From Chitinophagales bacterium (GTDB taxonomy: Bacteria > Bacteroidota > Bacteroidia > Chitinophagales > Saprospiraceae): a DNA stretch of 64,000 bases. This document shows, in pieces, positions 30,037-39,711 of this stretch. The DNA lies in NCBI GenBank assembly GCA_013298955.1, contig JAAFJT010000011.1:1-64000 (forward strand). Reading direction: 5' to 3'. The notes under the pieces are model-generated. The model ran no database searches and had not been told where the DNA came from. It saw only the letters and a program-made list of their open reading frames with translations. Position numbers and translations under genes: made by a program. How positions within the stretch are numbered: position 1 is the first letter of the stretch; each line of letters opens with the position of its first letter.

Positions 30037-30130
30037 ATTATTTATAAAAAATATACTTAAAAATAAAATATGCAAATTTCAAAAATGACAAGCAACTTTT
30101 TTTTAAACTTATTATCGTTTTAATCTGTAA

Positions 30131-30220
30131 TAAGTAGTTCAATTAAAAGAACCAATCCAAAAGGTCGGTTGCAACCTCGCCGACCTTAATTCGATACCAA
30201 TAGCTTGATTATCAATGAAT
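30131..30220. repeat. Second copy of the 20482 element with shortened core
   Basis: agtagttcaattaaaagaaccaatccaaaaggtcggttgcaacctcgccgaccttaattcgataccaatagcttgattatcaatgaatt. Confidence 0.8.
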
Positions 30221-30294
30221 TAAAAAAATAGGCTACATAATCAATACGCACAACTTAGATTCATTTATCAAAACCAATTTTACATTATTAGTGT

Positions 30295-33102
30295 ATGAAG
30301 AAATTAAAAGCACTTGCCATTTTTCTTTTAATAAGCACATCTGCTTTTGCTCAAAATCCATCCAAAACCACGATTCAAGGTATCGTACAAGATACTTTTG
30401 GCACTGAATTGCCGTTTGCGATGGTCATGTTGTTGAATCCCAAAGATTCCGCGCTGATTCAGTTCGCGCAAAGCAGCGATAAAGGCGCGTTTTCATTCAA
30501 AAACGTGAAAAATATCGCTTATTTGTTGAAAATTTCCTATGTGGCGTATTTGCCCTATCAACAATTGTTGCCTGTGTCCACATCGGAAATCCATGATTTG
30601 AGTCCAATTAAAATTAAACCGATTACGAAGGAGTTGCTGGAAGTGGTGATTAAAACCGCCAAAGCACCGCTTTCGATTCGCGGCGACACGATTGAGTATA
30701 ATGCGTCGTCGTTTAAAGTGCCGCCCGGTTCGAGCGTCGAAGATTTGTTGCGTCGGTTGCCCGGAATTGATGTCGATGCGGATGGCAACATCAAAGCACA
30801 AGGTAAAGATGTTAAAAAAGTATATGTGGATGGCAAAACATTCTTTGGCAGCGACCCCAAATCAGCTACTAAAACATTGGATGCACACACGATTTCCAAA
30901 GTTCAGGTGTTTAACGAAAAATCCGAACAAGCCAAATTAACGGGCGTAGAGGATGGAAAAAAAGAAAAAGCCATGAATTTGGAGTTGAAAGAGGAATTTA
31001 AAAAAGGCTCGTTTGGGAAACTCACGGGCGCAATCGGCACCGCCAATCGCTGGGCAGCTCGAGGCAATTACAACCGTTTTAACGCCAAAGAGCAATTTTC
31101 AATTTTAGGTTTTGGCAATAATATCAATCAAACGGGGGTGAATTGGGAAGATTATGGCGAATTTAAAGGTCAAAACACGTTTAACAACGAAGATAATGGC
31201 GATTTTGGGTTCAGCAGTGGCCCGCGCCGCTTTTACAGGATGGAGGATGATATTCCATTTAACAATTTTGATGGGCGCGGTTTTACCAAAAATGGCGGTG
31301 CAGGTTTGAATTATAATTTTGATGATAAAAAAACAAAATTAAATTCAAGCTATTTTTTCAATCAAACGCAATTGAATCTTAACCAAACTTCGCGCCGACA
31401 AACCTTTTTGAAAGATAGTAGTTTTTTGAGTTTGGACACGCTTCAACAAGCTGATTTTAGAAGTAATCATAATATGTCCACTCGTTTTGAACGCGAGTTT
31501 GATTCCACTAATGTATTGATTATCAAAGGAAACCTGCGTTTTAGCCATGCCAATTCACACGATATTCAAAATCAACTTTTTGCCAAAACGATGCCAACCA
31601 ATGCGTTAAATCTGGATAATCAAGAAAATTTAAAGAGCTATCGGTTGTCGAGTACGGCGATTTTTCGACATCGTTTTAAAAAGAAAGGGCGTTCTTTGGC
31701 GGTGAGTGGCGGTTATAACAAGAGTCTTTCGGATGGTACGGAACAGCTTTTTTCTATCAATCGCTTTTTTCAAGCAACCACTTTTACCGAACAAGTTCGA
31801 CAACTCAATACGAATGAAAATACGGCTAATCAATTGAAATCCAGTGTTTTATTCACCGAATCATTGTCTAAAAAGTGGTTTTGGGAAAGTTTTTACAACC
31901 TCAGTCAAGCACAGAATGAAGTGCGCCGTCAAGTCAAAAACCCTGAACGCAATCATGAACGCATTGACCCATTGAGTGTTTTTTATGACAATAAAGTTTT
32001 ATATAATCGCTTGGGTTCGAGCCTTCGGTATTCGCATCAGGGCGTGAATATTACAAGTGGTTTGGCGGTGCAACAGTTACAGTTGAATGGTTCCTATTCG
32101 ATTGACCGCAATTTGCCTTTATTGACGGCTCCCATTCAGAATACATATATCAATTTTTCGCCGAATGTTACTGCTAATATTGAGTTGCCAAATCACAAAT
32201 ATCTGGGTTTTAGTTATGGTTACAACGTCAAAGAACCGCAATTGAGCGATTTGCAACCTGTGCCGAATGTGAATAATCCTGCTTTTCGGGCAGAAGGCAA
32301 TCCGAATCTGCAACCAGAACGCAGTCATCAAGTCAATCTTGATTTTAATTATTGGAATCCTTCCAATTTCGCCAATTTTAATATCAATGTCGAGTATCAA
32401 AAGCTGGATAACCAAATTATATACGCTCAAACGATTGAAAATATTGATAAAATTGGGATTAGAACGACAACGCGTCCCGAAAATAGGGCTGGCGGGCAAC
32501 AAATCAGTAGTTGGTTTTGGATTAATTATCCCATTATTAAAACAAAATTGACGGTAACAGGGAATGGTAATTTGGATTTTAGCAACACACCTTCCTTAGT
32601 CAATCGCATTCAAAATGAAACTTATACGAATGGAGGTGATGTAGGCATGAGTTTAAATTTCACACCTGATTCAAAATTGATTTTGAGTGTTCGCGGCAAT
32701 GTGCGTATGACGAATATTGAATATTCGATTCAGAAAGAACAGAATCAGAAAATTCGGAATCATTCAATAGATGCTTCGGTTAAATGGAATTTTATTCCGA
32801 AAATGTATTTAGAATCCAATTTTAATTACGCAAGTTTCCAAAATGAACGATTTGGTTTCAACCAAAAAATTCCAATTTGGAATCTATCGGTTCGACGCTT
32901 GTTTATGAAAGAAAATAAAATCGAAATGCGTTTAGCCGCCTTTGATTTGTTGAATCGGACGTTGAGCATTAGGCAAAATGGTACGCAAAATTATGTGATT
33001 CAAACGACTGCACAGACTTTAGCGCGTTATTTTATGTTGAGTTTGACTTATAACATGAAAGGACATGATGATAAATTAAAGAAAAATGGCATGAGCTTTT
33101 AA
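30295..33102 (+). CDS. TonB-dependent receptor-type outer membrane beta-barrel protein with N-terminal carboxypeptidase-regulatory-like domain
   Basis: Signal peptide; 'TTIQGIVQDTFGTELPFAMVMLLNPKDSALIQFAQSSDKGAFSFKNV'; plug 'VEDLLRRLPGIDVDADGNIKAQGKDVKKVYVDGKTFFG'. Confidence 0.92.
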   Translation: MKKLKALAIFLLISTSAFAQNPSKTTIQGIVQDTFGTELPFAMVMLLNPKDSALIQFAQSSDKGAFSFKNVKNIAYLLKISYVAYLPYQQLLPVSTSEIHDLSPIKIKPITKELLEVVIKTAKAPLSIRGDTIEYNASSFKVPPGSSVEDLLRRLPGIDVDADGNIKAQGKDVKKVYVDGKTFFGSDPKSATKTLDAHTISKVQVFNEKSEQAKLTGVEDGKKEKAMNLELKEEFKKGSFGKLTGAIGTANRWAARGNYNRFNAKEQFSILGFGNNINQTGVNWEDYGEFKGQNTFNNEDNGDFGFSSGPRRFYRMEDDIPFNNFDGRGFTKNGGAGLNYNFDDKKTKLNSSYFFNQTQLNLNQTSRRQTFLKDSSFLSLDTLQQADFRSNHNMSTRFEREFDSTNVLIIKGNLRFSHANSHDIQNQLFAKTMPTNALNLDNQENLKSYRLSSTAIFRHRFKKKGRSLAVSGGYNKSLSDGTEQLFSINRFFQATTFTEQVRQLNTNENTANQLKSSVLFTESLSKKWFWESFYNLSQAQNEVRRQVKNPERNHERIDPLSVFYDNKVLYNRLGSSLRYSHQGVNITSGLAVQQLQLNGSYSIDRNLPLLTAPIQNTYINFSPNVTANIELPNHKYLGFSYGYNVKEPQLSDLQPVPNVNNPAFRAEGNPNLQPERSHQVNLDFNYWNPSNFANFNINVEYQKLDNQIIYAQTIENIDKIGIRTTTRPENRAGGQQISSWFWINYPIIKTKLTVTGNGNLDFSNTPSLVNRIQNETYTNGGDVGMSLNFTPDSKLILSVRGNVRMTNIEYSIQKEQNQKIRNHSIDASVKWNFIPKMYLESNFNYASFQNERFGFNQKIPIWNLSVRRLFMKENKIEMRLAAFDLLNRTLSIRQNGTQNYVIQTTAQTLARYFMLSLTYNMKGHDDKLKKNGMSF

Positions 33103-33120
33103 GAATATAGGAAAAAAAGT

Positions 33121-33153
33121 AGGTTTCGGAAACCTTCAAGGTTTCCGAAACCT
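33121..33153. terminator. Palindrome AGGTTTCGGAAACCTTCAAGGTTTCCGAAACCT
   Basis: Perfect palindrome; also at 50879-50910 and 54284-54318. Confidence 0.85.
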
Positions 33154-33181
33154 ATGCGGTTTTAAAAAATAAATTTTTTTT

Positions 33182-33826
33182 ATGAAAAAAATACTTCTTA
33201 ATCTTCTTTTTATTGCGCCAATAGCTATAAATGCGCAACAAAATTTTGAAGGCATGGTACAATATTTGGTTGTCCAAAATTGGGCGAAAAAATTGGCGGC
33301 GGTTCCGTACATTAGCAAACAGCAAAAAGAACGGGTCGCTTATATGTGGGGCAGTCGCTCGGAGTGGAAAGCCTATAACAATCTTTATTTCACGCCGACC
33401 GTCAGCAAATATGAGGCATCGGAAGAAAGTGCCGAGCCGAATGCCGATGATAATTACTCATGGCGCAAAGAATTGTTTTTTATGAAACGCGATTTTGATA
33501 AAAATACAATGACCGATGCGATTGAACATTTGGGCAAAAACTACTTAATCGAAGATGAAATTCAACCGATTGAGTGGAAAATTCAAAACGATTTGAAGGA
33601 AGTGGCAGGGCATATTTGCATGAAAGCCGTGACTGAAGACACATTGAAAAATCAAAAAATGGTGGCTTGGTTTGCGCAAGATATACCTATCAAGGCGGGA
33701 CCCGACCAATTTTCGGGTTTGCCGGGTATGATTTTGGAGGTGGACATCAATGACGGTGCAGCAACTTGTTCACCTGTTTTCCCAAAACGCCGTTCTTTAT
33801 TTTGGTATCCTGCAATGGCTTTGTAA
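33182..33826 (+). CDS. GLPGLI family protein, apparently truncated at its 3' end
   Basis: Signal peptide; 'AGPDQFSGLPGMILEVDIND' GLPGLI motif; last ~175 bp overlap the uppS ORF. Confidence 0.8.
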   Translation: MKKILLNLLFIAPIAINAQQNFEGMVQYLVVQNWAKKLAAVPYISKQQKERVAYMWGSRSEWKAYNNLYFTPTVSKYEASEESAEPNADDNYSWRKELFFMKRDFDKNTMTDAIEHLGKNYLIEDEIQPIEWKIQNDLKEVAGHICMKAVTEDTLKNQKMVAWFAQDIPIKAGPDQFSGLPGMILEVDINDGAATCSPVFPKRRSLFWYPAMAL

Positions 33827-34500
33827 AACTCATCCTTTTCAAAATCGGGCCAGAAGGTTTTAGTGAAATAAAACTCTGAATAAGCCGCTTGCCACAATAG
33901 AAAATTACTCAATCGCGTTTCGCCACTCGTCCGAATCACCAATTCAGGGTCAGGAATGCCCGCCGTACTCAATTCAGATTCAAACATTTTATCGGTAATA
34001 TCTTCAGGACGAATCAAGCCTTGCGCCGCTTTTTCAGCTAATTGACGCACGCCTCTCAAAATTTCCCATTTTGAACCATAATTCAATGCCAAAACCAACG
34101 TCATGCGCGTATTATTTTTGGTGGATTCCAAACCTTCTTTCATAGCTTTGCGCGGCATCGACGGTAAATTTTCCAAATCGCCAATAATGCGCAATTTTAT
34201 ATTGTTTTTATTCAACGTAGCGATTTCCGTGCGCACCGTGTCAATAAGCAATGCCATGAGCGCATTCACCTCAATCGCAGGACGATTCCAGTTTTCAGTG
34301 GAAAATGTGTAGAGCGTGAGGTACTTAATGCCCAATTCCGCCGCCGTTTCAGTAATGTCGCGGACGGTTTGAACACCCTGTTTATGCCCAAACATCCGAT
34401 TTTTACCTTTGGATTTAGCCCATCGTCCGTTTCCGTCCATGATAATAGCGACATGTTGCGGCAATTTGTCGGTAGCGATAAGCGATTTGAAGTCCGTCAT
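33652..34500 (-). CDS. uppS: Isoprenyl transferase (undecaprenyl diphosphate synthase)
   Basis: 'HVAIIMDGNGRWAKSKGKNRMFGHKQG', 'TLYTFSTENWNRP', 'PDPELVIRTSGETRLSNFLLWQAAYSEFYF', 'NKERRFGKTGEQ'. Confidence 0.95.
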   Translation of the reverse strand: MTDFKSLIATDKLPQHVAIIMDGNGRWAKSKGKNRMFGHKQGVQTVRDITETAAELGIKYLTLYTFSTENWNRPAIEVNALMALLIDTVRTEIATLNKNNIKLRIIGDLENLPSMPRKAMKEGLESTKNNTRMTLVLALNYGSKWEILRGVRQLAEKAAQGLIRPEDITDKMFESELSTAGIPDPELVIRTSGETRLSNFLLWQAAYSEFYFTKTFWPDFEKDEFYKAIAGYQNKERRFGKTGEQVAAPSLMSTSKIIPGKPENWSGPALIGISCANQATIF

Positions 34501-34722
34501 ATTGATTTTGTTGATAATAATTTGCAAAAAAATAAATCCCTCCGTATCAAACGGTGTGCAAAACTATGAATATTGTACGATTTACAGGAAAAAAGTTCGG
34601 AAAAGATTTATTTCTGACAGCATGGTAGTCGGAAAATTTATTTCTTGCAAAATTGTGTTGATAATGGTTGCCATTTTCAAAATTACCTTTATATTTGTAG
34701 TCAAATCTGAATTAATACTCAT

Positions 34723-35196
34723 ATGATTAAACATTTCCTTTGGACATGTTGCTTTTCCATCGCCTTGTCCACTTATTGCAACGCTCAAAAAATTGAAATC
34801 AAGCCAGCTTTTGGCGGTTACAATTTTAGTAAAAATGGAAAAGAACTGAGCATTCGGGAATTGGCTTCCATTATGGAGTCGAATCCTGCGGCGCATGCTT
34901 TAATTCGGGCTGCCAAAAAGCAGGATTACCTTACAACCGCTGTGAGTAGTCTCGGTGGTGCCTTGATTGGTTGGAATATTCCAGAGATATTTGGCTGCGA
35001 TAAACCCAATTGGGGGATGGTAGCTACTGGTGCTGCCCTGATTGGAGTTGCGATTCCTATCTCACTTGGATCCATGCGCAAGGCTGCTCAAGCGGTCGAT
35101 TTGTATAATGCAGGGCTTAAAACCACCTCTTTTCAACAAAGAACCTTGCAAATAGAGCCAACAAGGGACGGAATAGGATGGGTGTTGCGTTTTTAA
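34723..35196 (+). CDS. Hypothetical secreted/membrane protein
   Basis: 157-aa ORF, signal peptide 'MIKHFLWTCCFSIALSTYCNAQ', two hydrophobic Gly-rich segments. Confidence 0.65.
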   Translation: MIKHFLWTCCFSIALSTYCNAQKIEIKPAFGGYNFSKNGKELSIRELASIMESNPAAHALIRAAKKQDYLTTAVSSLGGALIGWNIPEIFGCDKPNWGMVATGAALIGVAIPISLGSMRKAAQAVDLYNAGLKTTSFQQRTLQIEPTRDGIGWVLRF

Positions 35197-35223
35197 TGAA
35201 TATTGCCTTTCAAAATCGTTTTT

Positions 35224-35424
35224 TCAATCCAATTCGTCCCAAACGCATGTGGCAAATATGCGTTTGGGACGAATTGGATTGGTCAAAATCAAATTAGCGA
35301 TTTTGCCTTTGGCGATGCAGCCTAAATCATTTTGCACTTCCGTCGCACACGCGCCATTCCAAGTCAACGCGTTCAGCCATGGAATCGCTCCTATGAACAA
35401 TTCACTTTCGGATTTATTTTGCAA
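35224..35424 (-). pseudogene. C-terminal fragment of an amidohydrolase (imidazolonepropionase-like)
   Basis: 'NALTWNGACATEVQNDLGCIAKGKIANLILTNPI' matches the 'NAA.A....LGSI..GK.ANLI' C-terminal pattern; no upstream catalytic region. Confidence 0.5.
35226..35280. repeat. Inverted repeat AATCCAATTCGTCCCAAACGCAT..ATGCGTTTGGGACGAATTGGATT
   Basis: 23-bp perfect arms. Confidence 0.9.
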
Positions 35425-35467
35425 TCGGCTTTTATATTTTTAATTAAAATCCGGGTTCAAATTTGCG

Positions 35468-36670
35468 TTAAGTGCGTTGCGTGGGTTGCCAAATATTGCT
35501 TTTGATGCCTGATACATATTTGAAAAAGCCTTCTAATAAAGCAACATTCATCCAAATTAAATAGCGTATCCCTCTCAAAATACGCGAATTACAATTTATT
35601 TTTTGTAATAATAAATCCAAGAGAGGCAATCCTATCAATACCATACTGCATCCCCAAAATAAGATTTGATACAGTTTAAATCCTTTCCAAGCTAAAATGC
35701 CACTCGCTCCCCATCCTAACAAAATCAAAAAAGGCGTTATCCACCTTAATACTTTATGCGAAAAAAATAAAAAGGATAATGTATTGAATTTCAATAAAAT
35801 AGGCATAAATGTATTTAAATTTTGAAAATTGCCTGAAGAAATGCGCCGTTTTCGGCGGTATTCTTCTCGTATATCATGCGAAACACTTTCATAACAATGC
35901 GCTTCCAATTCAATCCCCGCTTGTCCACCTTTTTCCAAAGCACGCATGGCAATGTAAAAATCGTCCACCAAATAATTGGGCGGCACAGGCGAAAAAGCAT
36001 CCGACCGAAGCGCGTAACAACCGCCAAACGGACCCATCATCTGCCCCCAAATCACGCCTTCCCGATATTTTAACATCACTTCGGAACGCAAATATTGATG
36101 TTCGGAAGTGCTGATGCCATCCGATTGCATGCCAACAGGTATCATATTGGCATCCATGAGCAAAATATTTTTATTTTTAAAATGTTTAATTAATTGAAAT
36201 ACGGTGTTTTGATTCAATAAAACATTCGCATCTGTCAAGAGGAGGATGTGATTAGGGTTTGCACCCCATTGTTCAATGGCTTGTTGTACCAAATCGTTCA
36301 AGACAGGTGGTTTGCCGCGCCGATTGGAAAAATGCGTAAAATGGATATTTTCAGCAAGATACGTATTTTTAAAATGTTCAATTAAACGATTCGTCGCATC
36401 CGATGAACCATCTGAACCAATCCGCCAATGCCATTTTTCCTTTGGGTAATCAACGTGTAGGAGCGAATTTAATTTGTCCACAATCACTTTTTCTTCATTG
36501 AAAACGGACATGATGACCGTCACGATGGGCAAATCATCGGTTCTTTCAAAACAAATTTGATTAAAAACGCGCCCTTGTGAACGTCGTTTCGCCCATAACG
36601 GAAAAAATAGATACGAATGCAGTACCCCCACTGCACTCAACAAGGTCAAACTAATCCAGAATAGCATCAC
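35468..36670 (-). CDS. Glycosyltransferase family 2 membrane protein
   Basis: 'LPIVTVIMSVFNEEKVIVDKLNSLL', 'RIGSDGSSDATNRLIEHF', 'LLLTDANVLL'; C-terminal TM segments. Confidence 0.9.
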   Translation of the reverse strand: MMLFWISLTLLSAVGVLHSYLFFPLWAKRRSQGRVFNQICFERTDDLPIVTVIMSVFNEEKVIVDKLNSLLHVDYPKEKWHWRIGSDGSSDATNRLIEHFKNTYLAENIHFTHFSNRRGKPPVLNDLVQQAIEQWGANPNHILLLTDANVLLNQNTVFQLIKHFKNKNILLMDANMIPVGMQSDGISTSEHQYLRSEVMLKYREGVIWGQMMGPFGGCYALRSDAFSPVPPNYLVDDFYIAMRALEKGGQAGIELEAHCYESVSHDIREEYRRKRRISSGNFQNLNTFMPILLKFNTLSFLFFSHKVLRWITPFLILLGWGASGILAWKGFKLYQILFWGCSMVLIGLPLLDLLLQKINCNSRILRGIRYLIWMNVALLEGFFKYVSGIKSNIWQPTQRT

Positions 36671-37896
36671 AATATTTTCAACTTTTCGTTTTTCAGATTT
36701 AAATTATCATAAAAATCCAAAACGCGGGCGGCAATCGTTAAATTATCAAACTCTTGAAGCATCAATTTTCGCGCTGCTGCTCCGATTTCAGCCATTTTTT
36801 CAGCATTTTGACGGCAAAAATGGATTTTTTCGGTAAATTCAGCCGCCGTATTCGCTATCAACACCGATTCGCCATCTCGCGCAGGAATCCCTTCCATCCC
36901 AATTCGGGTGGTAATCACGACACGCCCCAACATCATACTTTCCAAAATCTTGACCCGAATCCCACTTCCCGAAAACAACGGCACTATCATCACAGGATGT
37001 TGCGCCGTGAATTGATGTGCATCCGCCACTTCGCCATGCACTTTGACATTATCAACATTTAGTTTTAATAACCAATCAGGCGCGTTTCGCCCTGCAATAT
37101 GCAATTTAAAGGGCGATTTATCACCTAAAAACGGACCCCAAACGTGTTCTAAAAACCATTTCAACCCTTCAATATTCGGAGTCCAGTCCAACGAACCAAT
37201 AAAACCAAGCGATAAATGCCCATTCATCGACAACGGCGGCATCACAAATCGCCGACTGTCCATGCCCACAGGCGTAGGCAACATCTTTCCCCGATACCCC
37301 AACAAACGAAAAATGCGTCCATCGCGTTCCGTTATCGGCAATAAAGCATCGTATAAAGCCAATTTTTCAATCTCAAAACGCCGCAATTTGCCCGTCAGCC
37401 ACCGCAAATACGTTTTCTTAATCGGATTTTTAGTAATATCTGCCACTCGTTTCCAAATCTCATGTTCCACATTATGCGCCCGACAAACAATTTTGGCATT
37501 AGAATATTTTCTAATAATAGGAATATACGGAGCTAAATGAATCATCTCTAATTGAATAATATCGAAAACATGGGTTTGAAGGATTTGAATCAATTTTTGT
37601 TCATAATCATTTGAAATAAAACGAGTTATATGATACGATTCTTTTTCAAATAAATTTTTAAAAGCACCCCAAATCGTAATATGATTGAAAACAGGTACTT
37701 CATAAATCGCTTGATAGATACCTCGAAACGATTTAGGCAAGGTATCCATATCCACAGGATGCTTGCTCGTATTCATCGTCAATAACGTGACTTCCGCGCC
37801 CAACTCTTGCAAGGCTTTGGCAAGTTGCGTGACGGCAACCGATTCGCCGTCTTTCAACGGGTATGGAAATTTTTTGCAGAGTTGGAGAATTTTCAT
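36667..37896 (-). CDS. Glycosyltransferase family 4 (group 1)
   Basis: 'MKILQLCKKFPYPLKDGESVAVTQLAKALQELGAEVTLLTMN', 'LGFIGSLDWTPNIEGLKWFLEHVW', 'VPLFSGSGIRVKILESMMLGRVVITTRIGMEGI'. Confidence 0.92.
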   Translation of the reverse strand: MKILQLCKKFPYPLKDGESVAVTQLAKALQELGAEVTLLTMNTSKHPVDMDTLPKSFRGIYQAIYEVPVFNHITIWGAFKNLFEKESYHITRFISNDYEQKLIQILQTHVFDIIQLEMIHLAPYIPIIRKYSNAKIVCRAHNVEHEIWKRVADITKNPIKKTYLRWLTGKLRRFEIEKLALYDALLPITERDGRIFRLLGYRGKMLPTPVGMDSRRFVMPPLSMNGHLSLGFIGSLDWTPNIEGLKWFLEHVWGPFLGDKSPFKLHIAGRNAPDWLLKLNVDNVKVHGEVADAHQFTAQHPVMIVPLFSGSGIRVKILESMMLGRVVITTRIGMEGIPARDGESVLIANTAAEFTEKIHFCRQNAEKMAEIGAAARKLMLQEFDNLTIAARVLDFYDNLNLKNEKLKIL

Positions 37897-38070
37897 TTCA
37901 AATAAACAAATAGTCCAAAATGGATGATGCAATTAGGCACAATTCGATGCGGCAAAAATAAGTTAAGTTTAGGAAACTTTTTCGATTAAAGCAAAAAAAG
38001 CCTTCCCATGAACAGGAAAGGCTACGATATATTTCAAACTCATCTGTGTATGGAATGATTTCAACATAGA

Positions 38071-38104
38071 TTTGCACCCCTTTTCCGAAAAAACAGGGTG
38101 CAAA
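38071..38104. terminator. Hairpin TTTGCACCCC...GGGTGCAAA downstream of DUF4397 gene
   Basis: tttgcaccccttttccgaaaaaacagggtgcaaa. Confidence 0.7.
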
Positions 38105-38120
38105 CCTTGTCAACCTTCAA

Positions 38121-38846
38121 CTATTTGTTGTTAATAACGAATACACCAGACGCATTCGCTTTTTGCACATAACCGCGTGCTACCAAAGTATAGCTTTTGC
38201 CTGCTTCAAATGCAGTGCTTGGAATCGTGAAAACCAATTGGGTTGTACCCGCCAATTTCACTTTTAAATCGTAGCTACCTGCAGTCAATTCCACAAAATT
38301 AGTAATATTTTTGAATTGAAGCGCGGAAAAATCATTTCTTGTCGTCGCTGCTTGACCCGGTAAGGCTGCTTCTACATCAATTTTTGCGATGGCATCAGGC
38401 ACAAAATGCGCAATCCGCAATTTCGCTTTTCCAGCCGCAGGAGCCGCCAAATCATCAGGAGCCACTTGCACCCGTGTTTTTTTAGCTGCACCCGTGTCCG
38501 AGTATGCGTAGAAAGAATAATATACGTCTTTATTCATTGCGAGTGAATCGGTCGTAACATTACCCGTTTTGCTGTCTAATTTAACAACGCGTTTGCCCGC
38601 CGCCGTGACATCAACATCAACATAGTTGATATATTGCAAATATTTCAACGAATCGGTGTTGATATTTTTGCCGTCAACAGACGCAATCACGCCCGGTGCT
38701 TCTGGCGCAACATGCACAAATTGCGCTTTTGCATATACAGGAACGGCAACCGTTGTTTCGTCCTTACAAGAGGTCGTTAACAAAGTAGTGATTGCAAGCA
38801 TGCCAGCAGCAATACGGAGGATGTGTGGATTTCTCATAACTTTCAA
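38121..38846 (-). CDS. DUF4397 domain-containing lipoprotein
   Basis: Lipobox 'LLTTSCKDE'; 'AKAQFVHVAPEAPGVIASVDGKNI', 'KLRIAHFVPDA'. Confidence 0.85.
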   Translation of the reverse strand: MKVMRNPHILRIAAGMLAITTLLTTSCKDETTVAVPVYAKAQFVHVAPEAPGVIASVDGKNINTDSLKYLQYINYVDVDVTAAGKRVVKLDSKTGNVTTDSLAMNKDVYYSFYAYSDTGAAKKTRVQVAPDDLAAPAAGKAKLRIAHFVPDAIAKIDVEAALPGQAATTRNDFSALQFKNITNFVELTAGSYDLKVKLAGTTQLVFTIPSTAFEAGKSYTLVARGYVQKANASGVFVINNK

Positions 38847-39076
38847 AGAAAGAGGTTTAGAATAAGGTTAAGGTTATTAATAAGTTATAGACTTTTTCTT
38901 GTTAGAATCAAATCTCGCACAAAGAACGCTTTTTTAGGGTGTTTTGTGACAGGATATTTGGACTTTAATTTACATTTTTTTTCAGTTTAATTGTAAAAAT
39001 TTGATTTAAATGCTTTTACAAATATTTGAAAATCAACATTGTATAAAATTTAACAAAATGATAAGGTTTTGAAAAC

Positions 39077-39607
39077 TTACCAAACGCGTTCTGCTTTATC
39101 CGAAGCAATCCATTTGCTCCAAGATTGATTGTACGCATGGACTTTTCGGGTGGGGTTTCCTTGCGCATCCACAACGGCATTGCCTTGATTCACCCATTCA
39201 AAAATGCTGCCGTAAAGGTTATGCACTTTTGAAAAGCCTGCTTTTTTTAATTTTTCAGCGATTTTTTCACTCCGATATCCAATGGAACAATAGACCACAA
39301 TCGGTTGATTTTTGGGCAAATGATGCCATTTTGTAATATCAAATTGGTCATATCCACAATGCGTCGCATTTGGAATATGACTGATTTCATATTCTTTTTT
39401 TTCTCTTGCGTCTAATAAAATGGTTTGCGGCAGCTGCTTTTTTAACTCAGTTGGATCCATCGTTGGTATCGTAAAACTCAAATAAAAAGCAACATGTTTG
39501 TCAAATGCAGGATTGGTGCAATGTGCGCGATTCACAGGCGGTTGTGCGCCACAACCCAAAAATTTGAAGAAAAAACTGCCGATAATGGCAAAAATTTGAA
39601 TTTTCAT
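39077..39607 (-). CDS. Rhodanese-like domain protein
   Basis: 'TILLDAREKKEYEISHIPNATHCGYDQFD...QPIVVYCSIGYRSEKIAEKLKKAGFSKVHNLYGSIFEWVNQG', active-site Cys in CSIGYRS. Confidence 0.92.
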   Translation of the reverse strand: MKIQIFAIIGSFFFKFLGCGAQPPVNRAHCTNPAFDKHVAFYLSFTIPTMDPTELKKQLPQTILLDAREKKEYEISHIPNATHCGYDQFDITKWHHLPKNQPIVVYCSIGYRSEKIAEKLKKAGFSKVHNLYGSIFEWVNQGNAVVDAQGNPTRKVHAYNQSWSKWIASDKAERVW

Positions 39608-39638
39608 AGTAATAATTTGGGTATATAAAGGGCATAGT

Positions 39639-39687
39639 CGTCGGAGAATTGATTGCCCGCGATTCGCGGGCAATCAATTCTCCGACG
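39639..39687. repeat. Near-perfect palindrome with 24-bp arms and 1-nt centre
   Basis: cgtcggagaattgattgcccgcga t tcgcgggcaatcaattctccgacg; outer gggcat/atgccc extension. Confidence 0.9.
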
Positions 39688-39711
39688 AGCATGCCCTTTT
39701 CACAATTCATT

